DNA of 64,000 nt from Hyphomicrobium_A sp963782555. Lineage in GTDB: Bacteria; Pseudomonadota; Alphaproteobacteria; Rhizobiales; Hyphomicrobiaceae. The notes beneath the pieces were generated by a model that saw only the letters and a program-made list of their open reading frames with translations, made no database searches and was not told the origin of the DNA. Shown here piece by piece: positions 1 through 7,531 of the stretch. The translations under genes and the position numbers were made by a program. Position 1 is the first letter of the stretch. Every line of letters begins with the position of its first letter. The DNA lies in the NCBI GenBank assembly GCA_963782555.1, contig CAWAKB010000003.1:124001-188000 (forward strand), written 5' to 3'.

Positions 1-84
1 GTCGTTAGCCCGATTGTTTCAGACTTCCCAGCACTCTATGTTGCCCAGTCCCCAACCTCAGCAATCTCAGCCCGGGCGGCACAA

Positions 85-2367
85 ATGACAAGCAGCAGAA
101 GCCCCAAGCCCACACGGGCCCGTTTTACCGATCAGGAAGCGCTCCAGTTCCACGCCCAAGGCAAGCCTGGGAAGCTTGAGATCACGCCGACCAAGCCGCT
201 CGCAACCCAGCGGGACCTCTCGCTCGCCTATTCGCCCGGCGTTGCCGTGCCCGTTCACGCCATCGCTGAAAACCCCGCTTGCGCCTACGACTACACCAAC
301 AAGGGCAACCTCGTTGCCGTCGTCTCGAACGGCACTGCCATCCTGGGTCTCGGCAACCTCGGCGCGCTTGCCTCGAAGCCCGTTATGGAAGGCAAGGGCG
401 CTCTGTTCAAGCGCTTCGCCGACATCGACGCCATGGATCTTCTGATCGACACCGAGGACGTCGATGCCTTCATCAACTGCGCGCGCTATCTCGCGCCATC
501 GTTCGGCGGCATCAATCTCGAGGACATCAAGGCGCCCGACTGTTTCATCATCGAGCAGACGCTGAAGGAGCTGCTCGACATCCCGGTGTTCCACGACGAT
601 CAGCACGGCACCGCCATCATCGCCGCGGCCGGCCTTATCAACGCGCTTGAGCTCACCGGCCGCGACATCAAGAAATTCAAGCTCGTTGTCAACGGCGCGG
701 GCGCGGCGGGAATCGCCTGCCTGGAGCTGATGATCGCCATGGGCATGCCCAAGGCCAACGTCGTCCTGTGCGATACCAAGGGCGTGATCTATCAGGGCCG
801 TAAGGAGGGCATGAACCAGTGGAAGTCCGCCTATGCCGCCAAGACCAAAGCCCGCACTTTGGCCGAGGCGCTCGATGGCGCGGATGCTTTCTTCGGACTG
901 TCGGCGAAGGGCGCGGTGACACAAGACATGGTGGCTGCCATGGCGCCCAAGCCGATCATCTTTGCTATGGCGAACCCTGATCCTGAGATCACGCCCGAGG
1001 ATGTCTTGGCCGTGCGCGAGGATGCCATCATGGCGACGGGACGCTCCGACTACCCGAACCAGATCAATAACGTGCTGGGCTTCCCCTTTATTTTCCGCGG
1101 TGCGCTCGACGTGCAGGCGTCGACCATCAACGAGGCGATGAAGATCGCGGCCGCCGAAGCCTTGGCGGAGCTGGCACGCGCCGAGGTGCCCGACCAGGTC
1201 GCGACCGCCTTCCTCGGGCGGCGGGCGACCTTCGGCCCCGAATACATTATTCCGGCGCCGTTCGATCCCCGTCTCATCGTGAACGTGCCGGTGGCGGTGG
1301 CCAAGGCGGCGATGGATTCGGGCGTCGCACGAAGACCCATCGTCGACATGGACAGCTACATCGCCCAGCTCGAAGGGCGCCTCGATCCCATGGCGGGTTG
1401 GCTGCAGTCGACGTTCAGCGCCGTACGCGCCAACCCCAAGCGTGTCGTCTTCGCCGAAGGCGAGGAGCCAGCCGTCATTCGCGCAGCTCACACCTATTTC
1501 ACCCAAGGGTTCGGCCAACCGATTCTGGTCGGCACCAGCGAGGTCGTCCGCGAGCAGTTCCGCGCGCTCGGGATGGTGCTCAGGCCCGAGTACGAATTGA
1601 TCGATACGCGCAAGTCGCCGCATCTGGAGGAATTCACCGACTACCTTTACGCGCGGCTGCAAAGGCGCGGGTATCTCAAGCGCGACTGCCATCGCCTGGT
1701 CGCCAACGAGCGCAACGTTTTTGCGACACTAATGGTCGTGCACGGCTACGCCGATGCCGTGGTTTCGGGCGTGACGCGCAACTGGACGAGCGTTTTCCAG
1801 GATGTGCATCGCGTCCTCGATGCCGAGCCCGACCGCCACGTGATCGGCGTAACGCTGGCGCTCTTGCGCGGCCGCGCCGTCCTCGTCGCCGACACCAGCG
1901 TGCATGCCATGCCGACGTCAGAGCAGCTCGCCGACATTGCCGTGGAGGCCGCACGCGCAGCGCGCAAGTTCGGCATCGAGCCGCGGGTGGCATTGCTCGC
2001 CTACTCGACCTTCGGCCAGCCACGCGGGGAGCGGTCCGACCAGGTGCGCGAGGCTATCCAGATCCTCGACGAGCGGCGCGTCGATTTCGAATACGACGGC
2101 GACATGGCCGCGGACGTCGCACTCAATCGTGACTTGATGCGCCACTATCCGTTCTGCCGGCTGACCGACACCGCCAATGTGCTCATCATGCCGGCGTTCC
2201 ACGCCGCCTCGATCTCGACCAAAATGCTCAAGGAGCTGGGCGGAGCGACCATCATCGGGCCGATCCTGGTGGGCCTGTCGCACTCCGTGCAGATTTGCCT
2301 GTTCGGCGCCAAGGACACCGACATCGTCAACATGGCGGCCATTGCCGCCTATGGGTCCGACCGGTGA
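85..2367 (+). CDS. maeB: NADP-dependent malic enzyme with C-terminal phosphotransacetylase-like domain
   Basis: Oxidative decarboxylation of malate to pyruvate in the cytoplasm, feeding NADPH and pyruvate/acetyl-CoA pools. The 760-residue protein has the malic N-terminal domain (about residues 20-150, with LAYSPGVAVPV), a Rossmann NAD(P)-binding domain (about 165-400, VVNGAGAAGIACLEL) and a phosphate acetyltransferase-like C-terminal domain (about 430-755). This is the full length expected of proteobacterial MaeB. In this family the C-terminal domain is known to be regulatory (acetyl-CoA sensing) rather than catalytic. The ATG at 85 has a weak GGGCGG upstream. It is convergent with phaZ, only 24 bases away, so the two storage/carbon genes probably share a termination region. 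The opposite strand is open over a long stretch, but this is a GC artefact. Confidence 0.95.
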   Translation: MTSSRSPKPTRARFTDQEALQFHAQGKPGKLEITPTKPLATQRDLSLAYSPGVAVPVHAIAENPACAYDYTNKGNLVAVVSNGTAILGLGNLGALASKPVMEGKGALFKRFADIDAMDLLIDTEDVDAFINCARYLAPSFGGINLEDIKAPDCFIIEQTLKELLDIPVFHDDQHGTAIIAAAGLINALELTGRDIKKFKLVVNGAGAAGIACLELMIAMGMPKANVVLCDTKGVIYQGRKEGMNQWKSAYAAKTKARTLAEALDGADAFFGLSAKGAVTQDMVAAMAPKPIIFAMANPDPEITPEDVLAVREDAIMATGRSDYPNQINNVLGFPFIFRGALDVQASTINEAMKIAAAEALAELARAEVPDQVATAFLGRRATFGPEYIIPAPFDPRLIVNVPVAVAKAAMDSGVARRPIVDMDSYIAQLEGRLDPMAGWLQSTFSAVRANPKRVVFAEGEEPAVIRAAHTYFTQGFGQPILVGTSEVVREQFRALGMVLRPEYELIDTRKSPHLEEFTDYLYARLQRRGYLKRDCHRLVANERNVFATLMVVHGYADAVVSGVTRNWTSVFQDVHRVLDAEPDRHVIGVTLALLRGRAVLVADTSVHAMPTSEQLADIAVEAARAARKFGIEPRVALLAYSTFGQPRGERSDQVREAIQILDERRVDFEYDGDMAADVALNRDLMRHYPFCRLTDTANVLIMPAFHAASISTKMLKELGGATIIGPILVGLSHSVQICLFGAKDTDIVNMAAIAAYGSDR

Positions 2368-2391
2368 CGGCGGGCCGAAGCAGGCCGCGGG

Positions 2392-3606
2392 TCAATCGCT
2401 TGCAAGAATGAGATTGCGCACGATCGGATAGATCTGACCTTCCCAGCGCCGCCCGCTGAAGACGCCGTAGTGGCCGACCCCTACCTGCATGTGGTGCCGC
2501 TTCATGTGCGGCTTGAGGCCCGAGCAAAGATCATGCGCCACCGCCGTCTGGCCGAGCGCGCATATGTCGTCGCGCTCACCTTCCACGGTGAGGAGGGCGG
2601 TCTTGCGTATGGCCTTGAGATCGACGGGTTCGCCCCTGAAGGTGAGCTCGCCCTTGGGAAGGCGCGCTTCCTGAAACACCCAGCGCACCGTCTCCAGGTA
2701 GAACTCCGCCGGCAGATCGAGCACGGCGAAATACTCGTCATAGAATTTCTTGATGACTTGCGCCTTCTCGTGCTCGCCGTTGGCAAGGTGCTCGTAGAGC
2801 TCCTGATGGGCGTTGTAGTGCCGGTTGACGTTCATCGAGACGAAGGCGGTCAGCTGCACGAAGCCGGGATACACCTTGCGTTGAGAGCCGGCGTATTTGT
2901 GCGGGACGCGCGCAATGAGGTTGCGCTCGAACCAACTGATCGGCTTGCTCATCGCGAGCTTGTTGACCTTGGTCGGGTTGATGCGCGTGTCGATGGGCCC
3001 TGCCATCAACGTCATGCTGCGGGGCTGGGCGGGATTGCGGTTCGCGGCCATCACCGCCGTGGCCGCGAGGGCCTGAACGCAAGGCTGGCAAACGGCGACA
3101 ATGTGCGCGCCGGGTCCCAGGGCTTCTAGAAAACGAATGAGGTAATCGACGTAGTCGTCGAACCCGAAGGGACCGTGCTCCAGACTGACTTCGCGCGCGT
3201 TGTGCCAGTCCGTGATGTAGACATCGTGATCGGGTAGCAGCGTGCGCACGGTGTTGCGAAGCAGCGTGGCGAAGTGACCCGAAAGCGGCGCCACCACCAG
3301 CACCCGGGGCTGGCGCAGGGAGACATCCTTCTTGAAGTTCAGTAGCGTGCCGAACGGAAGGGTCAGCGTCGCAACTTCAGTGACCTCAACCTCTCGATTG
3401 CCGATGGTGACGCTGTTGATCTCGTACTCCGGGCGCTCATGGGTCAACCCGGCCCGGGCGATCAGCTCATAGGTGGCAGATAAATTGCGGAGAATCGGGA
3501 CATTCGCGGCACTGCCCCAGGCGCCCAGCAGCGCCAGCGAGGTGCGGGCCATCGACTTGGCCGGCTCGATCATGTCGGAATGGGCCTGATAGGCGAGGTA
3601 GAGCAT
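2392..3606 (-). CDS. phaZ: intracellular polyhydroxyalkanoate (PHB) depolymerase
   Basis: Hydrolyses the intracellular PHB granule polymer during carbon mobilisation. The 404-residue protein from the ATG at 3606 (MLYLAYQAH) matches the size and N-terminus of the PhaZ1-type family. A lipase-box-like segment AVCQPCVQAL places a Cys nucleophile near residue 173; EGERDDIC and VGVGHYGVFSGRRW supply the expected Asp and His. The frame stays open far upstream, but that part has no family similarity, so the internal start is chosen. It is divergent from the GST gene, and the spacer carries a TGC-N3-GCA palindrome of the kind bound by PhaR. Confidence 0.93.
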   Translation of the reverse strand: MLYLAYQAHSDMIEPAKSMARTSLALLGAWGSAANVPILRNLSATYELIARAGLTHERPEYEINSVTIGNREVEVTEVATLTLPFGTLLNFKKDVSLRQPRVLVVAPLSGHFATLLRNTVRTLLPDHDVYITDWHNAREVSLEHGPFGFDDYVDYLIRFLEALGPGAHIVAVCQPCVQALAATAVMAANRNPAQPRSMTLMAGPIDTRINPTKVNKLAMSKPISWFERNLIARVPHKYAGSQRKVYPGFVQLTAFVSMNVNRHYNAHQELYEHLANGEHEKAQVIKKFYDEYFAVLDLPAEFYLETVRWVFQEARLPKGELTFRGEPVDLKAIRKTALLTVEGERDDICALGQTAVAHDLCSGLKPHMKRHHMQVGVGHYGVFSGRRWEGQIYPIVRNLILASD

Positions 3607-3659
3607 GGACTCCCCGGTCCGCAGGCCGCCGCCGCAGGCTACCTCCTGGTCGGAACCTA

Positions 3660-3674
3660 TTGTGCAGTGCACAA
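3660..3674. promoter_or_regulatory. candidate PhaR operator: 15-bp palindrome between phaZ and the GST gene
   Basis: TTGTGCA-G-TGCACAA is a perfect dyad of two 7-base arms around one G and contains TGC-AGT-GCA. Further TGCA half-sites follow at about 3682 and 3697. PhaR, the PHB-responsive repressor of alphaproteobacteria, is known to bind TGC-rich TGCN3-4GCA sites. The site lies 54 bases upstream of the phaZ ATG and 86 bases upstream of the GST ATG. Assignment to PhaR is inference from the motif and from the neighbouring depolymerase gene. Confidence 0.55.
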
Positions 3675-3759
3675 AAGTTAGTGCATCCTGCGCCAGTGCA
3701 CGAGTACTTTTTTGAAGCGGGGCAATCGTCGCAGCCCCAGGAGTTGAAGGACGGGCAGG

Positions 3760-4413
3760 ATGGCAACGGCCGTACTTACGATCAGCAGCAAGAACTACTC
3801 TTCCTGGTCGCTCCGCGGCTGGCTGCTCTGCAAAATGTCCGGCCTGGAGTTCGAGGAGGAATCGCTCTCCTCCGATGATCCTTCGACCCGGGCGGAGCTC
3901 TTGCTCCTCTCCCCGTCGTTTCTGGTTCCCTGCCTGCAGCACGACAACGTCAAGGTCTGGGACACGCTGGCAATCGCCGAGTACTTGGCCGAAATCCGGC
4001 CCAAGGCCGGCATCTTGCCCCGAGATCTGGCCGCACGTGCCCACTGCCGCGCCGTCTCGGGCGAGATGCACTCAGGCTTCCACAATCTGCGCTCAGCCTT
4101 GCCAATGAACCTGAAGGCGCAACTTCCCGGCTTCTCCGTCTGGACGGGTGCACAAGCCGATGTCGACCGTGTCCTCGCCATATGGCGCGAATGCCTCGCT
4201 GCCTACGGCGGCCCTTATCTGTTTGGCGAGCTTTCTCTTGCAGATGCCATGTACGCGCCTATTTGCACGCGTTTTCTCACCTATGACGTGCCTCTGCAGC
4301 CCGATTGCGCGGCTTATTGCGATACGATCATGAGCTGGCCGGCCATGGCGGAATGGATCGCGGCGGCCAAGTTGGAGCCCGACGAGCTGGAAGAGCTCGA
4401 CGTAGAGTTCTGA
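3760..4413 (+). CDS. glutathione S-transferase family protein
   Basis: A 217-residue cytosolic GST. The N-terminal thioredoxin fold begins ISSKNYSSWSLRGWLLC, with the Ser-Ser-Trp-Ser pattern common in bacterial YfcF/maleylacetoacetate-isomerase-like GSTs, followed by FLVPCLQHDN and TLAIAEYLAE (glutathione gamma-glutamyl contact region). The alpha-helical C-terminal domain covers about residues 90-210. The substrate cannot be told from sequence. The gene is divergent from phaZ and shares its palindromic spacer, which may indicate co-regulation. Confidence 0.85.
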   Translation: MATAVLTISSKNYSSWSLRGWLLCKMSGLEFEEESLSSDDPSTRAELLLLSPSFLVPCLQHDNVKVWDTLAIAEYLAEIRPKAGILPRDLAARAHCRAVSGEMHSGFHNLRSALPMNLKAQLPGFSVWTGAQADVDRVLAIWRECLAAYGGPYLFGELSLADAMYAPICTRFLTYDVPLQPDCAAYCDTIMSWPAMAEWIAAAKLEPDELEELDVEF

Positions 4414-4784
4414 AGGCTGCTGCAACCGCCGTCGTCAGGCTTCGGCACGCCGCCAGCCCGCTCGCTGGCTGCCTTGCACAAGCAAAACAGCGTATTTCAG
4501 CCGTCCTTCTTTGCTTCCGCCGCCGGTTTCCGAACGGCGCTTAATCAAAAACCCGAAGCCCCTGGCGCGAATTGACGCAATGCATTGCCGCGTCATCTGG
4601 CTGCCTCCATCTCCTAATAACCTTTTGATGGTTGTTTCGTTTTGGGTCAACCGCGCCGGGTGTAAATGCAAACCGAGTAATCTGTGATTTGTCCGTTGAC
4701 GGACGTACGCCGTAGCGAAATTGGTTTGCAGTTAACACTCTTTTCGGCTTTATTAAGAACTCCTTAACCGGACGGGGGCTGCAC
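4414..4784. other. 371-bp intergenic region upstream of the autoinducer synthase gene
   Basis: No gene is supported here. The first part holds a GCCAGC/GCTGGC hairpin at 4452-4469 that could help end the GST transcript. The second part is noticeably more AT-rich than its surroundings and carries several inverted repeats (listed separately) in front of the cqsA-like GTG start. It is the best candidate for a regulated promoter region in the quorum-sensing locus. Confidence 0.6.
4660..4738. promoter_or_regulatory. nested, nearly concentric inverted repeats upstream of cqsA
   Basis: Outer arms TGCAAACC (4667-4674) and GGTTTGCA (4723-4730) are perfect complements, extended imperfectly by GTGTAAA and GTTAACAC. 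An inner dyad GTCCGT-TG-ACGGAC (4691-4704) is centred within about one base of the outer pair. A third inverted repeat, TTAAG-N5-CTTAA, lies at 4753-4767. The architecture suits one or two dimeric regulators or an extruded hairpin. The binding protein is unknown. Confidence 0.5.
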
Positions 4785-4790
4785 GTGCAG
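4779..4790. promoter_or_regulatory. 12-bp perfect palindrome spanning the GTG start codon of cqsA
   Basis: CTGCACGTGCAG reads identically on both strands and contains the GTG start codon (4785-4787). It directly follows a G-run (4774-4778) that serves as the Shine-Dalgarno sequence. In mRNA it could form only a weak local stem, but as DNA it is a typical operator-like dyad. A role in translational or transcriptional control is inference. Confidence 0.4.
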
Positions 4791-6200
4791 TTTCGAGTTG
4801 CTGATAAACGCTTTGTCGAGCAAAAGAGCGAATTCACGGCCCCGAAGGACCCGCGTTTTGTCCGTGAACGTCTTAATGATTACTACGTTCGCCGCAAAAT
4901 AGAGCTGTGGCGGGGACGTCATCCCTTGCAGGGCCGCACGCCCGGTCGGGACGATATCAAGGTTCGCAGCAACGACTACCTGTGCCTCGCCGGGCATCCG
5001 CACGTTATCGAGAGCGAGATCGCAGCGTTGCGGGCTGGCGGTCACGGCGATTCCGTTTCGCGCGTATGGGTCCATCACGAGCGCGACATCATCCGCGACT
5101 TCGAGCAGCGCGTGGCGGCGCTGATGAAGGCGGAGGACGCGGTTCTATGCTCTTCCGGCTACACGGCCAACGTCGGCTTGCTGCAATCGTTCGCCAGCAA
5201 AGGCGCGCCGGTCTTCCTGGATATGAAAGCGCATATCTCGTTGCACGAGGGCGTCCTCAGCGCGGGCGCCAAGCCAATTCTCTTCCGCCACAACGATCCG
5301 ACATCGCTCGAGCGCATGCTCGCGGCGCATGGGCCGGGCCTCGTGGCCGTCGATGCGCTCTACAGCACGGATGGCGACTTGGCGCCGCTCAAGGATTTCG
5401 TCGAGATTTGCGAGCGCCATGGAGCGGCACTCATTGTCGACGAAACCCATTCGTTCGGCGCTCAAGGACCCAATGGTGCCGGTCTCGTCGTTGCCGCTGG
5501 GCTCGCCGAGCGCGTCCACTTCCGTACCGTTGGCCTGTCGAAAGCGGTGGCGAGCCGCGGCGGCGTTGTCGTCTGCTCGCGGCGCAATGCCGAGTACTTC
5601 CGCTACGAATCCCTGCCGGCCATTTTCAGCACATCCGTCATGCAGCACGAGGTCGCGGGCTTTGATGCCGTGCTCGATATTTTCGAGAACGAGGGCTGGC
5701 GCCGGAAGGCGCTGCACGCCAATCATGCCTATCTGAAAACGGGCCTCGACAGGCTGGGCTACAACGTCGAGGCGTCCAAGACGCAGATCATTGCCCTCGA
5801 AGCCGGCGACATTCGTCAGACGACAGCCCTGCGTGACGCTTTGGAGTCCCGGGGCGTGTTCGGCGCAATATTCTTTCCGCCGGCAACGCCCGAGAAGCGG
5901 TGCCTCATCCGTTTCACGGTCAACTGCGGCTTAAGCCGTCGTGAGCTTGATCGCATCATTGCGGCCTGCGCCGACATTCGCGAAGAAGTCGGCATGGCCG
6001 AGTGGCGTTCCACAAAGCGGAAAGCGGCCGACGCGGCAAAAACCGCGGAAAGCGAAAACGCCCCGGCGCTAGCCCGCAACGGCGTCCCCAACGGCATGCG
6101 CCACGACCGGCAGCTCTATGATGAAGGCAGTTCCGGTGTTGGGCTTGGATTGGCAGGAGATCGTGCCACCGCAGCCTTCAACAATCATCCGGCAGAATGA
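4785..6200 (+). CDS. cqsA: alpha-hydroxyketone autoinducer synthase (CqsA/LqsA type, PLP-dependent)
   Basis: A member of the alpha-oxoamine synthase fold, PLP-dependent and cytosolic. CqsA/LqsA condense an acyl-CoA with an amino acid to give CAI-1/LAI-1-type alpha-hydroxyketone signals. Diagnostic segments are VRSNDYLCLAGHP (60-72), GPGLVAVDALYST (183-195), VDETHSFGAQGPNGAGL (218-234, PLP-ring Asp219), VHFRTVGLSKAVASRGG (244-260, Schiff-base Lys253) and ESLPAIFSTSVMQHEVAGF (275-293). The HGPNGAGL...VHFxTxxLxK and PAIFS signatures are those of CqsA, not of BioF, Kbl or ALAS. The family core ends near residue 402; the last 70 residues are an extra tail, and 132 bases of the gene overlap the convergent sensor kinase gene. 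GTG start with GGGGG upstream. Exact product chain length is unknown. Confidence 0.85.
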   Translation: MQFRVADKRFVEQKSEFTAPKDPRFVRERLNDYYVRRKIELWRGRHPLQGRTPGRDDIKVRSNDYLCLAGHPHVIESEIAALRAGGHGDSVSRVWVHHERDIIRDFEQRVAALMKAEDAVLCSSGYTANVGLLQSFASKGAPVFLDMKAHISLHEGVLSAGAKPILFRHNDPTSLERMLAAHGPGLVAVDALYSTDGDLAPLKDFVEICERHGAALIVDETHSFGAQGPNGAGLVVAAGLAERVHFRTVGLSKAVASRGGVVVCSRRNAEYFRYESLPAIFSTSVMQHEVAGFDAVLDIFENEGWRRKALHANHAYLKTGLDRLGYNVEASKTQIIALEAGDIRQTTALRDALESRGVFGAIFFPPATPEKRCLIRFTVNCGLSRRELDRIIAACADIREEVGMAEWRSTKRKAADAAKTAESENAPALARNGVPNGMRHDRQLYDEGSSGVGLGLAGDRATAAFNNHPAE

Positions 6201-7427
6201 CAATCCGAGGCCGGTGCCGACGCCCGGCCTTTGCGCCGATACGAACGGAATAAACACGTAGTTCAGAATCTCTGGCGGGATGCCCTCTCCCGTGTCGGAG
6301 ACGATGACGCGGTTTGCCGCGCGCCCCCGCTCCAGCCTGATGCTCAGGTGATTATCGTCGCCGCCGCGTGCCTCCATGGCGCGCAGGCCGTTCTTCATCA
6401 GATTGAACAAGACGTGCGTCATTAGGAGATCTGACCCGCGGAACTCGAAATCCTCTGCCGCCTCGGTGCGGATGAGCTCGCGCTGGTGCGGCTTAAAGTG
6501 GTAGCGCTCGATCGCCATAGACACGATCGTGCTCATGCGATGGAGCTCGGTCGGCGGCGTGCGGCGGTGATGCTGGGCTACGTTGCTCAAGAGCAGATCG
6601 ATAACCGAGTTGGCCGAGGTGATGTGCTGACGCACGCGCCGGTGGGAAGCCATCAATCGATCGCGCTCGTCTGAAATGGGCAGTTTGGCCAACACCCGCT
6701 CGCAGCCTTCCGCCTCGAAGCGGATTCCGGTGAGTGGCGTGCGGCATTCATGAGCCACTTGGCTCGCCAGCGACGCGGCCGCTTTCAGTTTTTCCTGCGC
6801 GATGACATTGTCGCCGTAGGCCAGACCGAGGAACCCGGTCAGCGCAAAGACCAGGATCGGCAGCGTCGTCCAATAGCCTTCGGGGATGGGGCTCCCGTGC
6901 GTCGTGATCAGATAGGCCGCAACTGCGGCAACCGATCCAATCACGAGCACGATGATCGCGTTAACCAAGTCATAGAGTAGCACCACGTAGATCAGCGCCG
7001 CCAAGGTCGACATCTGCCATGCGGCGTTGCTGTGATTGAGCAGCAACATCAGTGTAAAGAAGAACGGCAAACAATATAGGAAAGTGAAGTACGAAAACGA
7101 GACGAGGTACCCGCGCAGGCGCGCCGGCCACCAATTGCCCACGGCCAGCAGAAGGCACAGTCCCGTACCGATTGCGCGCAGCGAAACGCTCTCATAGGGC
7201 TGCGGCAGAATGTACGCCCAGACGAAATAGAAGGTGGGAAAGCCGAACACGCCAATCAGCGCTGCCGCCCGTATCTTCCGCTCTGCGTGGGCGTGATACT
7301 CGACATATCGACGCGCGCAATCGCGCATCCATCGCATAAGCAACCAGGGACGGGATAGCGTCGCGGCGCCCTCATGAATGGCGCGCACCGGCGACCTCAA
7401 CGGCCAACGTTCGGACAATTGCAACAT
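6069..7427 (-). CDS. lqsS: six-TM sensor histidine kinase, LqsS/CqsS type
   Basis: A membrane receptor kinase expected to sense the alpha-hydroxyketone made by the neighbouring synthase. After about 50 cytosolic residues come six hydrophobic segments (about 53-205), beginning with LIGVFGFPTFYFVW and LPQPYESVSLR, which closely match the start of Vibrio CqsS (GFIGFPAYYIVWEF...FPQPYENLPLR from memory). The kinase core follows: H-box ASQVAHECRTPLTG with His226, N-box FNLMKNGLRAM (Asn346), G1 DTGEGI (378-383), G2 GVGTGLGL (402-409). There is no C-terminal receiver, so it resembles Legionella LqsS rather than CqsS. The 3' end overlaps cqsA by 132 bases, yet this part encodes conserved kinase sequence. 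Divergent from the response regulator. The start is uncertain (Met31 or Met34 are alternatives), since no clear ribosome site precedes 7427. Confidence 0.85.
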   Translation of the reverse strand: MLQLSERWPLRSPVRAIHEGAATLSRPWLLMRWMRDCARRYVEYHAHAERKIRAAALIGVFGFPTFYFVWAYILPQPYESVSLRAIGTGLCLLLAVGNWWPARLRGYLVSFSYFTFLYCLPFFFTLMLLLNHSNAAWQMSTLAALIYVVLLYDLVNAIIVLVIGSVAAVAAYLITTHGSPIPEGYWTTLPILVFALTGFLGLAYGDNVIAQEKLKAAASLASQVAHECRTPLTGIRFEAEGCERVLAKLPISDERDRLMASHRRVRQHITSANSVIDLLLSNVAQHHRRTPPTELHRMSTIVSMAIERYHFKPHQRELIRTEAAEDFEFRGSDLLMTHVLFNLMKNGLRAMEARGGDDNHLSIRLERGRAANRVIVSDTGEGIPPEILNYVFIPFVSAQRPGVGTGLGLSFCRMIVEGCGGTISCQSKPNTGTAFIIELPVVAHAVGDAVAG

Positions 7428-7531
7428 CTAAAGTTTTAACCGTGAGCGTACCAGATCCGATACGAAACCGTAGTACGAAAGCCCTTACGGAAAGTGTCTC
7501 GAAACGCAGAGACTTAGACGGCCCAGGCATC
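7428..7531. promoter_or_regulatory. divergent promoter region between lqsS and lqsR
   Basis: This 104-base spacer separates the sensor kinase start (7427) from the preferred regulator start (7532). It contains the direct repeat TACGAAA at 7461-7467 and 7474-7480 (13-base period) and a related CGAAACG further on. No textbook -35/-10 pair is obvious. Shared control of kinase and regulator is inferred from the arrangement. Confidence 0.4.

Noticed and set aside
67..1692. Long open antisense frame opposite maeB
   Set aside because: High-GC third-position bias opens antisense frames; the translation has no domain and the plus-strand gene is fully conserved. The same applies to the long frames opposite acs, htpX/rsmB and hemY.
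4785..6200. Gene could be called BioF, Kbl, HemA or serine palmitoyltransferase
   Set aside because: General fold motifs are shared, but HGPNGAGL, VHFRTVGLSK and LPAIFST fit CqsA/LqsA, and the neighbours are a CqsS-like kinase and an LqsR-like regulator.
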